A stretch of 34,485 bases of DNA, from the NCBI GenBank assembly GCA_051651625.1, contig JBOFSQ010000024.1, positions 1-34,485 of the forward strand. Reading direction: 5' to 3'. The position numbers and the translations under genes were made by a program. This DNA comes from JBOFSQ01 sp051651625. Lineage in GTDB: Bacteria; Planctomycetota; Planctomycetia; Pirellulales; Thermoguttaceae. Below are positions 22,769-30,183 of the stretch, in pieces. Below the pieces are notes generated by a model. That model did not search any database. It was given only the letters and a program-made list of their open reading frames with translations, and was not told the DNA's origin. Position 1 is the stretch's first letter. The number at the start of each line of letters is the position of its first letter.

Positions 22769-23259
22769 TCACCTCTCTGCCGCCGAGCGATTTCTGCCGC
22801 GATCCATTTCCAGTCGTCAGACACGTTCAAGTTTAACGTCTTCACTTCTTCGGTATGGTTGCCCATGTGAAGTGCGTGCCATTCTCCGTGCGCTGAATCA
22901 AAATCGACTTCAAGAGTGATTTCCCATTTGCCAACCGACCATTCCACCTGCACCCCACCTTCTGCGGTCGGATAGAGATATGGGAACGGTAAATCTTCTG
23001 GATAATTGTCCCCAAAAGCGTTTGCAAGCCAATCCAACTTCTTGGGGTCTGGCGCAATCCCTTTGCCATCGAGCCAACCGTTTTTGAGTTGCTTGAACTC
23101 GTCTAGCCGTGCTGCGATGCGGTCATGATTTTCGAGCACCTTGGTACGTTCTACCGACTTCAACCCCAACGAATTTTTGTCTCGGAGATTGAATCGCCCA
23201 ACACTATCAAACCGTTTTCCCACAAAACGTGGAGTCATAAACTCGACAGGTTTGTCCAT
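22765..23259 (-). CDS. Conserved protein, first gene of a coupled three-gene unit
   Basis: 164 residues, probably cytoplasmic. GGAG lies about nine bases upstream of the ATG. The first 40 residues are variable and basic. The family-like core is RIAARLDEFKQLKNGWLDGKGIAPDPKKLDWLANAF (about 48-84), followed by LPFPYLYPTAEGGVQVEWSVGKWEITLEVDF and GEWHALHMGNHTEEVKTLNLNVSDDWKWIAAEI. I recall GWLDGxGxAP / YPTxEGGVQxEW as a widespread block in uncharacterised proteins that travel with the LLLRQxHPxxxQxGRVTSQAF family, which is exactly the gene that follows here. The function is unknown. Confidence 0.82.
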   Translation of the reverse strand: MDKPVEFMTPRFVGKRFDSVGRFNLRDKNSLGLKSVERTKVLENHDRIAARLDEFKQLKNGWLDGKGIAPDPKKLDWLANAFGDNYPEDLPFPYLYPTAEGGVQVEWSVGKWEITLEVDFDSAHGEWHALHMGNHTEEVKTLNLNVSDDWKWIAAEIARRQRGE

Positions 23260-23337
23260 GTTCTATTTCTCCATTCTTCGTTTCAGGCCAGCCCACCATT
23301 GGTATCCGTTTTCTCTCGGTCTGCCCACGATTCGGGA

Positions 23338-24123
23338 CTAGCGTGGTGCGTTCCAAGATGGTGGCGGTGAGTATGCCTGCTGCGGCGGTGCGGCAACACG
23401 CACTTGCTCCGGCTCCGCAAAGACAACCGCCTCGCTCCCCACCAGTGGATCGCCCTTCTTCGACGACAACTTCCACGGGACGGTGTGGTCTGCGATTCTC
23501 ACACCGTCGTAAATCGTCCCCTTTGTCACTGGCCCCGCACCCGCTACCCAAAGTGCCTTGGCGGTGCTCTCGCTGTGGTTGTTCCCCGACGCCCAAACCG
23601 GAAGCCCCGTGCGACGATTGTACGCAAAGACCGCTACCTTCGCTACGCCTCGCTGATGCGTCCTCTTGACAAATGGCACTTCAGGAATGACCGAACCGCC
23701 CGACGCCACGCCCGGCACCGCCGGAATCGTCACCGCCGGAACACCAATGAGCATATCGTTTCGGTCGGTACCGATGGCTCCAGCGCGAATCTCGACAACG
23801 TAGTCGGCCTCCTCAAGCGTGTCACACAAGACGCCACCACTTGCGGCAAGAGACTGGCGAATCACCATCGTCAAGTATTGATGGTCCGACATGCCGTTAA
23901 CTGCATCGGCCCGAACAAAAACACGACGACCACGCATCGGCGTAAAGTCGATCTCGGCCACCGCCTGATCAATGGCGTTGCTGACCAAGAGTTGCTCAAC
24001 TCCGGTGCGTGTGGTGTCGCTCCATCGTGTCGTACCGCACCCCACGAGCAAAACGAGCGCGGCGGCCCACACCATTCTCGACGAATGGTAAGGCAAGAAG
24101 GAAAAATGTGAGTATCCGTTCAC
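23338..24123 (-). CDS. DUF6655-like planctomycete lipoprotein
   Basis: 261 residues from a GTG at 24123, supported by GGGGGAG six bases upstream. An internal ATG at 24075 is an alternative that would still keep the lipobox. The signal VWAAALVLLVGC (Cys29) is followed by GTTRWSDTTRTGVEQLLVSNAIDQAVAEIDFTPMRGRRVFV, then DYVVEIRAGAIGTDRNDMLIGVPAVTIP and RGVAKVAVFAYNRRTGLPVWASG. This matches what I remember as the DUF6655 family of planctomycete lipoproteins, of unknown role. The C terminus is Pro/Gln-rich. It begins 21 bases downstream of the GGGtGRT gene, so the two probably share a transcript, though a functional link is not obvious. Confidence 0.85.
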   Translation of the reverse strand: MNGYSHFSFLPYHSSRMVWAAALVLLVGCGTTRWSDTTRTGVEQLLVSNAIDQAVAEIDFTPMRGRRVFVRADAVNGMSDHQYLTMVIRQSLAASGGVLCDTLEEADYVVEIRAGAIGTDRNDMLIGVPAVTIPAVPGVASGGSVIPEVPFVKRTHQRGVAKVAVFAYNRRTGLPVWASGNNHSESTAKALWVAGAGPVTKGTIYDGVRIADHTVPWKLSSKKGDPLVGSEAVVFAEPEQVRVAAPPQQAYSPPPSWNAPR

Positions 24124-24144
24124 GATTGACTCCCCCTGTGAGCG

Positions 24145-25143
24145 TCACGCCTTCGTCGCTTCTTGAATCGCAACTGCAACGGCGACGCTGGCACCGACCA
24201 TCGGGTTGTTCCCCATACCGATCAGTCCCATCATCTCGACGTGTGCCGGCACCGAAGAACTACCCGCAAATTGGGCGTCGCCGTGCATGCGTCCCATCGT
24301 GTCGGTCATGCCGTAAGACGCGGGGCCAGCGGCCATGTTGTCGGGGTGGAGCGTCCGCCCCGTCCCGCCGCCCGACGCGACCGAGAAGTATTTGCGTCCG
24401 TTTTCAATCGCCCACTTCTTGTACGTTCCGGCGACTGGATGTTGGAAACGAGTCGGGTTTGTTGAGTTCCCCGTGATCGACACGTCAACTTTTTCGTGCC
24501 GCATAATCGCAACGCCTTCGGAAACGTCGTCGGCACCGTAAACTTTCACCTTCGCCTTGTCGCCTTTGGAGAACGCGCGTTCGTTTACAATTTTGAGTTC
24601 ACCGGTGTAGTAGTCGAAGAGAGTTTCGACGGCGGTGAACCCGTTGACGCGGGCGATGATGTATGAGGCGTCTTTTCCAAGCCCGTTCAAGATTACGCGG
24701 AGCGGGTCTTTGCGAACTTTGTTTGCGGTTTTGGCGATACCGATGGCCCCTTCGGCGGCGGCGAACGACTCGTGTCCGGCGAGGAAGCAAAAGCACTTCG
24801 TCTCTTCGCGGAGAAGCATTGCGGCGAGATTTCCGTGACCGATCCCGACGTCGCGCGTCTCAGCAACCGACCCCGGAACGCAAAACGCTTGCAGACCAAG
24901 ACCGAGCATCTCGGCGGCGGCGGCGGCGTTTTTCGCGCCCTTTTTGAGTGCGATAGCGCAGCCGAGCGTGTACGCCCAAACAGCGTTGTCGAAAGCGATG
25001 GGCTGAATCCCACGAACTATCGACTCGACATCAATTTTCTTGTCGGTACAAGTTTTCTTTGCGTCTTCGAGCGACGCGAAACCGTACTCTTTTAGTGCCT
25101 TTTCGATCTTTGCAATCCGACGTTCATAACCTTCAAATCTCAT
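24145..25143 (-). CDS. GGGtGRT protein
   Basis: 332 residues, the usual length. The name-giving motif GGGTGRT is at 258-264 in YFSVASGGGTGRTLHPDNMAAGPASYGMTDTMGRMHGDAQFAGSS. Other conserved blocks are RGIQPIAFDNAVWAYTLGCAIALKKG (44-69), GLGLQAFCVPGSVAETRDVGIGHGNLAAMLL (81-111) and ETKCFCFLAGHESFAAAEGAIGIAKTANKVR (114-144), with a few Cys residues. The family occurs mostly in anaerobes, often near iron-sulfur-related genes; its biochemical role is not established to my knowledge. GGAG about five bases before the ATG supports this start. It stands upstream of a DUF6655-like lipoprotein and downstream of a PP2C phosphatase and iorA. Confidence 0.93.
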   Translation of the reverse strand: MRFEGYERRIAKIEKALKEYGFASLEDAKKTCTDKKIDVESIVRGIQPIAFDNAVWAYTLGCAIALKKGAKNAAAAAEMLGLGLQAFCVPGSVAETRDVGIGHGNLAAMLLREETKCFCFLAGHESFAAAEGAIGIAKTANKVRKDPLRVILNGLGKDASYIIARVNGFTAVETLFDYYTGELKIVNERAFSKGDKAKVKVYGADDVSEGVAIMRHEKVDVSITGNSTNPTRFQHPVAGTYKKWAIENGRKYFSVASGGGTGRTLHPDNMAAGPASYGMTDTMGRMHGDAQFAGSSSVPAHVEMMGLIGMGNNPMVGASVAVAVAIQEATKA

Positions 25144-25279
25144 AGCGACTCCACGAAACTAGATTGTTGACAGACTAACCGCAGCCGCCGATAGCGGCAG
25201 CCGCAAAACAAACAGTGCAGCATTCTAACACAATTCCCAAACCGAGGTAGGGCGGGCGAACCCGCTCGCGTATGAGAGT

Positions 25280-26575
25280 CTATGTTCGCGGTTTGGCGTG
25301 CAGATGTTTCAGCTTCTCTACGCAGAAATTGATCGCCATACAGTAGTGGCTGGCTGCGGAGTGCCACTGTTTTTTCTCAACTGCGGCGATGGCCTTCGCG
25401 GCTTGCGACTCCGCCTGCGACGGTACGGCTGTTGACGCCGCGTCGAGGTCTGGATACTTTTTCGGAATCTCTTCGCGGAACGCCGCCGCGAGTTCTTGGA
25501 ATATGCCAGCGAGTTTTGTCGAAAAATCTTGGCCGTTATCGCGCGGCGTTGTTATGTAGGGGCCGCGTCCGTGCTGGCCGTGCGCAAGCGACGACCAACG
25601 CCACGGCCTAATCTCAATCCCCGCTATCGACGCCACCGACCACACAATCGCCGTAAGCACCGCTCCCAACAGCGTCACCGCAGCGACCACACCAAAACCG
25701 AGCCACCACGCTACAATTCCGGCTGCCGCAAGCGTTAGCGGCAGCAGCATCCAAGAATTAAAAACCGCGCCACGCCGACGAAAAACTTCCGCACGCTTCG
25801 CGTCGTCGAACGGCTGAAGTTCGACTATCGTAACGGTGATGTTGTCGTCACCGCCGCGCAGCGTTGCAAGATTGATGAGCGTCTCGACTGCAACGTCGGG
25901 CGGGAAAAGCTCCAAAACTTGAGCAAGTTCTTGGGGCGTCACCATTCCGGTAAGTCCGTCGCTGCAAAGGAGAAAACGGTCGCCGATTTCAAGCGGGAAA
26001 CCACCTTCCAAATCGACCGTGAGAATCGGCGACGCACCGAGCGACCGCGTAATCTGATTCTTCGGGATGTGAGACGGCGGACGGTCGAGCGGAATGCCGC
26101 TGGCGAGACAGACTTCCCAAACAAGACTGTGATCGAACGAAAGTTGTTCGAGAATCCCGTTGCGATAACGGTAGCCGCGCGAGTCGCCGACGTGGCCGAC
26201 GAGTCCGCCGAGCGGGTGAAGGAGCAGTGCGGTGAGAGTCGTTCCCATCCCGCGATACGCCTCGTTTTTTTTGCTGTGGTGACTGATGACGTTGTGGGCG
26301 TCGGCGATGGCGTGTTCGAGTGCGTGCGGGATGTCGTTTGTCTGCCGGTGACGGAACCCTTTCGCAACCGTGTTGACCGCAAGTTGGCTGGCGACTTCGC
26401 CTGCGGCGTGTGCCCCCATTCCGTCGGCGACGAGAAACAGATGACCGCCTGCAAACCAGTCTTCACCCGTGGACGCGATCACTTCGAGGTGGGCGTCTTG
26501 ATTCGTCGCGCGGCGATGACCGATGTCGGTCGCCGAAGCATACGCAATCTGAAATTCCCACGGTTGGTTTGGCAT
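25280..26575 (-). CDS. PP2C-type Ser/Thr protein phosphatase with membrane segment
   Basis: 431 residues from the ATG at 26575, where the family N terminus begins (QPWEFQIAYASATDIGHRRATNQDAHLEV); upstream codons run through a repeat. Metal-binding motifs of PP2C/Stp are intact: the Asn-Gln-Asp near residue 22, FLVADGMGAHAAGEVAS, GMGTTLTALLL, GHVGDSRGYRYRNGILEQLSFDHS, LCSDGLTGMV and GGDDNITVTIVEL. The catalytic domain ends near residue 260. After it come two or three hydrophobic segments (NSWMLLPLTLAAAGIVAWWLGFGVVAAVTLLGAVLTAIVW) and a C-terminal cytoplasmic region of about 110 residues, so the phosphatase is probably membrane-tethered. It would dephosphorylate targets of Hanks-type kinases, none of which is in the window. 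No clear Shine-Dalgarno is seen. Confidence 0.94.
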   Translation of the reverse strand: MPNQPWEFQIAYASATDIGHRRATNQDAHLEVIASTGEDWFAGGHLFLVADGMGAHAAGEVASQLAVNTVAKGFRHRQTNDIPHALEHAIADAHNVISHHSKKNEAYRGMGTTLTALLLHPLGGLVGHVGDSRGYRYRNGILEQLSFDHSLVWEVCLASGIPLDRPPSHIPKNQITRSLGASPILTVDLEGGFPLEIGDRFLLCSDGLTGMVTPQELAQVLELFPPDVAVETLINLATLRGGDDNITVTIVELQPFDDAKRAEVFRRRGAVFNSWMLLPLTLAAAGIVAWWLGFGVVAAVTLLGAVLTAIVWSVASIAGIEIRPWRWSSLAHGQHGRGPYITTPRDNGQDFSTKLAGIFQELAAAFREEIPKKYPDLDAASTAVPSQAESQAAKAIAAVEKKQWHSAASHYCMAINFCVEKLKHLHAKPRT

Positions 26576-26596
26576 AAGAGAATTTGAATTTGTTCT

Positions 26597-26641
26597 AATA
26601 GGCCCTATAGGACTTATAACGCCTATACGTCCTATGGTGCA
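26597..26641. repeat. 9-bp period array (TATAGG type), second locus
   Basis: Units AATAGGCCC, TATAGGACT, TATAACGCC, TATACGTCC and TATGGTGCA follow at 9-base spacing between iorA and the phosphatase start. It mirrors 3299-3339, including the change from AGG-type to CC-type units halfway. Confidence 0.75.
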
Positions 26642-26669
26642 GGGCCTAAACTCGCTAAACCCACTAAAC

Positions 26670-28430
26670 TCACTTTCGCGCATCAATCGCCGACGCTGGG
26701 CAAAGATTCGTACACATCTCGCACCCCGCGCAGAGGTGAACGTTCGTGCGAATTTCTCCGTCAACGTTTTCAATCCCCGGACAACCGAGCTTGAGACACA
26801 GTTTACACTTCTTGCATTTGTCGCCGTCGATCTCTTGCACCGGACCGACCGGCTCCCGCAAGTGCAGCGGACACGGCGACTTCGACACTATAAGCCACGC
26901 CTCCGGCGATTCCACCGCGTTTTTGATCGTCGCCGATGTCGCAACAATGTCACGCGGATCAACCACAACAACATTCTTGATCCCACACGCACGACCAATC
27001 TCTTCAATCGAAAGCGCAACTGTCGGTTCGCCCATCAGAGTTGTTCCGCTCCCCGGATTGTCTTGATGGCCGGTCATCGCCGTTACGCGGTTGTCAACGA
27101 CGATGATCGTCGCCGCACCGCGATTGTAGGCGATGTCGATCAGCCCCGTAATTCCAGAGTGAAAAAACGTCGAGTCGCCGAGAATCCCGACGACCGGTCT
27201 GTCGTTGCCAGCTTTGTCAACGCCGTGTGCCATCGAAATCCCGCCGCCCATACAGAGGATCGTATCGATCCGCGAAAGCGGCGGCAAAACTCCGAGACTA
27301 TAACAACCGATGTCGCCGGTGACGATAACGTCAAGCCGACCGAGTGCGTAGAAAATCCCGCGATGTGGGCACCCCGGACAGAGCACCGGCGGACGCGACG
27401 GAATCGACACAGCCGGTTCGTGATGATGCGGCACGGCGTTTGGCGGAGCGAGCGGACGCGCACCGGGGAGGTTGCGTTCGGGCGCGGCGAGTACGTCGGC
27501 GGATAGTTCGCCCATCGCGGGAACGAGCGGTTTTCCTATCGCCGCGAATCCGAGCGACGCGATATGTTCTTGAATTATCGTGTCGCCTTCTTCGACGACG
27601 ACGAGCGTTTCAACTTGTCGTGCGAAGTCGCGGATGATTTCGTCGGGGAACGGCAACACCCAACCGAGTTTTAGAATCGAAGCGTTTGGAAACGCCTCGC
27701 GGACGTATTGATACGCGATTCCGCAAGTTATGACGCCGACATCGCGGCCACGCCACTCGATTTTGTTGAGTGGCGACTTCGCCGCCGCCGCTTGCAATTT
27801 GTGAGTGCGGTCTTCGACGCGGGCACGCATTTGACGTGCCCACATCGGGATCGCCACAAAACGCGGCGGGTCTTTTTGGAAACTGGCACGCGGCGGCGTC
27901 TCGCGCGGATGTTCCGTCACGAGCGACCGCGAGTGACTCACGCGGGTTGACGTGCGAACTATCACGGGCGTTCGGTATTCTTCCGAGATTTCAAACGCAG
28001 TTTTAACGAAGTCGCACGCCTCTTGCGAGTCGCTGGGGTCGAGCAGCGGGATCGCGGCCATGCGTGCGTAGTGCCGCGTATCTTGTTCGTTTTGCGACGA
28101 GTGCATTCCGGGGTCGTCGGCGACGACCGCAACGAAACCGCCGACAATTCCAGTGTAGGCGAGAGTGAGTAGCGGGTCGGCGGCGACGTTGAGGCCGACG
28201 TGTTTCATCGTCGTCATCGCGCGAACTCCCGTGAGCGACGCGCCCGCCGCAACTTCAAACGCGACCTTTTCGTTCGGTGCCCATTCGCAGTAGATCGCGT
28301 CTTTGTATTGTGCGGCGACGTTTTCGAGAATCTCGGTCGATGGCGTTCCGGGATAACCGGCGGCGACAACAACTCCCGCCTCATACGCCCCACGCGCTAT
28401 CGCTTCGTTGCCAGAGAAAAGTTTTTTCAT
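26670..28430 (-). CDS. iorA: Indolepyruvate:ferredoxin oxidoreductase, alpha subunit
   Basis: 586 residues from the ATG at 28430 (MKKLFSGNEAIARGAYEAGV), with GGAA about nine bases upstream; an in-frame ATG 27 bases earlier has no such support. The N-terminal pyruvate-binding domain (AGYPGTPSTEILENVA) is followed by a central domain and the thiamine diphosphate domain, with CPGCPHRGIFYALG and GDIGCYSLGVLPPL, then GDSTFFHSGITGL and IIVVDNRVTAMTGHQDNPGSG. The C terminus has two ferredoxin-like clusters, CKKCKLCLKLGCPGI and CAGCEMCTNLCPASAI. With IorB it oxidatively decarboxylates aryl pyruvates from aromatic amino acids, reducing ferredoxin. No iorB gene is adjacent; it may be elsewhere in the genome. 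Confidence 0.96.
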   Translation of the reverse strand: MKKLFSGNEAIARGAYEAGVVVAAGYPGTPSTEILENVAAQYKDAIYCEWAPNEKVAFEVAAGASLTGVRAMTTMKHVGLNVAADPLLTLAYTGIVGGFVAVVADDPGMHSSQNEQDTRHYARMAAIPLLDPSDSQEACDFVKTAFEISEEYRTPVIVRTSTRVSHSRSLVTEHPRETPPRASFQKDPPRFVAIPMWARQMRARVEDRTHKLQAAAAKSPLNKIEWRGRDVGVITCGIAYQYVREAFPNASILKLGWVLPFPDEIIRDFARQVETLVVVEEGDTIIQEHIASLGFAAIGKPLVPAMGELSADVLAAPERNLPGARPLAPPNAVPHHHEPAVSIPSRPPVLCPGCPHRGIFYALGRLDVIVTGDIGCYSLGVLPPLSRIDTILCMGGGISMAHGVDKAGNDRPVVGILGDSTFFHSGITGLIDIAYNRGAATIIVVDNRVTAMTGHQDNPGSGTTLMGEPTVALSIEEIGRACGIKNVVVVDPRDIVATSATIKNAVESPEAWLIVSKSPCPLHLREPVGPVQEIDGDKCKKCKLCLKLGCPGIENVDGEIRTNVHLCAGCEMCTNLCPASAIDARK

Positions 28431-28749
28431 TGTAGAGGTTCCGTTAGCATGTGGCATGGATGACTTGTGAAAGTTCTCTCTTCGTCCCGACGGGACGGCA
28501 TCTCAATAACCGGCGGTAAGCGTAGCCGTGATAGCGGCAAGCGCAACCGCCGGTAGACGCCTCGTGGAAACCGCGTCTGTAAGACGCCACCTCATCTCAC
28601 GCAAGGTAGCGTCCTACCGGACGCGCCGGATTCTCATTCGCGTCACCGGCGGTTACGCGAGTGCTCCGCACTTCGCTAACCGCCGGTTATTGAAATCGCT
28701 GCCCCGTTGGGGCAAATACATTGTGAAAGTCCATTGTGTTAACGCCCAA
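28431..28749. other. 319-base gap with a MITE-like element and GC-rich hairpins
   Basis: No gene is visible. It holds the inverted-repeat element at 28505-28691, a CGTCCCGACGGGACG-type hairpin near 28484-28498, and GCCCCGTTGGGGC near 28701-28713 (the same hairpin as in 12444-12660). TTGTGAAAGT occurs on both sides, at 28465-28474 and 28721-28730. Confidence 0.65.
28505..28691. repeat. 187-bp MITE-like element with 18-bp terminal inverted repeats
   Basis: The ends AATAACCGGCGGTAAGCG (28505-28522) and CGCTAACCGCCGGTTATT (28674-28691) are inverted repeats matching at 17 of 18 positions. Inside, CGCAACCGCCGGT (about 28542-28554) and CACCGGCGGTTACGCG (28644-28659) form a second pair. The middle has two more short palindromic pieces. 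It encodes no credible protein. The exact 10-base repeat TTGTGAAAGT lies outside both ends, 30 bases away on each side, so it is not a simple target duplication. Confidence 0.7.
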
Positions 28750-29760
28750 TCATCGATTCACCACAACCCACGTCACGCCGGCGATTACGGCTCCGGCGAG
28801 GAGGGCGGCGGGGTAGAACATCATTCCGAGCGAGACCGCGTGACCCGTCAGCGACCCGCCAACCGAAACCACCATCACGCCAAAAGCTCCCGCCGCCAAA
28901 ACCGTTTGCAAACGCTGCTTCTGCACCTCCGGCGAAACCGGTTCCGATGACGTTCGCGCCGCCGCCGACGACGTTGACGCCGCCTTCTTCTTCGCGGTCG
29001 GCGCAGATGCGTCCGACTTCCCACGCTGCGCGATAACTTGCACCGCGTCACGCGGATAATACTTTGCTATCGCTGCGTTCACCTGCGCCGTCGTACAAAG
29101 CGCACACCGAACCGGCATCTCAAAAATCATCCGCAGATTTTCTTCAACGTCGGGACTCACCGGCTTCGGCGACGCCAAAATGAGCGTCCCTTGATCAGAA
29201 AGAATCGGGACGAACGATTGCTGCCGCGCCATGTTGGGGTCAATTTGCGGCGCGATGATCTCGTCAACGCCGACGTCTTCGAGACTCACAAACGGCAGCC
29301 CGACCGATTCCGCGTATGCCAGCATCACGATCTCCGGTGCGGCGGCCTTCTGCTGGAGAACCGCTTCGTGCAAGTCGATCCCGACGGCGTTCGCATACTT
29401 TTTGATCTGCCCCATCTTGTCGGCGGGGACGATGTTGTTGCCGACCAAAATCTCCTCAAGCGAACGCCGCGCCCGCGCCGTCTCGACCTTTCGCCCAAGC
29501 GTAATGTCGTACTCAAGTTTGCGAACGGCGTCGGTGAGACAGAGCATCGCCTTGGCAAGCTCGTTGAGAAGTGCCTGCGATTCCCGCATGAATTCGCCGC
29601 TGGCGTACTTCCGCACGACCGCGTTCATCTCGCGGTACTGCTTGCGAATCAATCCCGAATTGTCCTCAAATTGCTTGACCTTGAGGAGTTGATAATGATT
29701 CAGTGGCCGCGCCGATTCCGTAATACCAAGCCAGTCACGATAGACGTCGATTGAGGGCAT
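28750..29760 (-). CDS. J-like plus MshEN domain protein with C-terminal membrane segments
   Basis: 336 residues. GGAG about eight bases upstream supports the ATG. Residues 1-90 resemble a J-like planctomycete module (YRDWLGITESARPLNHYQLLKVKQFEDNSGLIRKQYREMNAVVRKYASG, then LLNELAKAMLCLTDAVRKLEYD), without the HPD tripeptide of true J domains. Residues about 100-235 fit a type II secretion GspE N-terminal (MshEN) domain, known from MshE to bind cyclic di-GMP: LEEILVGNNIVPADKMGQIKKYANAVGIDLHEAVLQQ, LPFVSLEDVGVDEIIAPQIDPNMARQQSFVPILSDQGTLILASPKP. A Ser/Ala/Lys linker precedes two C-terminal membrane helices (LAAGAFGVMVVSVGG and FYPAALLAGAVIAGVTWVVV). The secretion ATPase domain is missing, so a regulatory or adaptor role at the membrane is more likely than secretion itself. 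Confidence 0.86.
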   Translation of the reverse strand: MPSIDVYRDWLGITESARPLNHYQLLKVKQFEDNSGLIRKQYREMNAVVRKYASGEFMRESQALLNELAKAMLCLTDAVRKLEYDITLGRKVETARARRSLEEILVGNNIVPADKMGQIKKYANAVGIDLHEAVLQQKAAAPEIVMLAYAESVGLPFVSLEDVGVDEIIAPQIDPNMARQQSFVPILSDQGTLILASPKPVSPDVEENLRMIFEMPVRCALCTTAQVNAAIAKYYPRDAVQVIAQRGKSDASAPTAKKKAASTSSAAARTSSEPVSPEVQKQRLQTVLAAGAFGVMVVSVGGSLTGHAVSLGMMFYPAALLAGAVIAGVTWVVVNR

Positions 29761-29811
29761 GAGGTTTTCTCCAATGTTGAATGTAGACGATGGGTGAACG
29801 GTTACAAAACA

Positions 29812-30183
29812 TCACGCGCCGACTCCAAGCAATTTGTCGAGATAAGCGTCGGTGTTGTATTTTTTTGATGGCAGTTGTGCCTGAATCGCTTCCAGCAACA
29901 TCTCCAATACAAATCCGCGTATATTGAATTGTTGCTCGCGTTCACTTCTATTTTTGTCCCATAATTCAAGCACGATGTCGGCGGGAATTGGTTTGCCAGT
30001 CGCTGTATACACACCTCCCGGATTCAGAGAAATAAGGCAAAAGTTTTTTTCCTGCACTTCCGCCCAGTATTCTTCTCTAGCATAACCATTTTGTGGTAGT
30101 TCACGCTGCCAGTGAATTTCGTTTCTTCCCGTTTGGTCAATCAATTTGAAAATGACTCGTGCAATTCTCTCGTCGCTAGTCAT
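29812..30183 (-). CDS. Small protein of an AT-richer gene pair, unknown function
   Basis: 123 residues, cytoplasmic by appearance. GGAGG seven bases before the ATG is a strong Shine-Dalgarno, unlike many genes here. The sequence MTSDERIARVIFKLIDQTGRNEIHWQRELPQNGYAREEYWAEVQEKNFCLISLNPGGVY has no motif I recognise; the middle ATGKPIPADIVLELWDKNRSEREQQFNIRGFVLEMLLEAIQAQLPSKK is likely helical. Its start overlaps the upstream gene's stop by four bases. Low G+C and good ribosome binding sites set the pair apart from its neighbours, which suggests recent acquisition. Confidence 0.78.
   Translation of the reverse strand: MTSDERIARVIFKLIDQTGRNEIHWQRELPQNGYAREEYWAEVQEKNFCLISLNPGGVYTATGKPIPADIVLELWDKNRSEREQQFNIRGFVLEMLLEAIQAQLPSKKYNTDAYLDKLLGVGA

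Noticed and set aside
25919..26587. 222-codon plus-strand frame opposite the PP2C phosphatase
   Set aside because: The opposite strand has all PP2C motifs; this frame has none.
26634..27506. 290-codon plus-strand frame opposite iorA
   Set aside because: Arg/Asn-rich shadow; the iorA frame carries the thiamine-diphosphate and ferredoxin motifs.
28465..28730. Target-site duplication of a transposon (TTGTGAAAGT on both sides)
   Set aside because: The two copies lie 30 bases outside the inverted-repeat ends on each side, so they do not abut the element; they could be chance or part of older repeats.
28528..28950. 140-codon plus-strand frame across the MITE-like element
   Set aside because: It starts inside the inverted-repeat element, continues opposite the MshEN gene, and has no start signal or recognisable motif.
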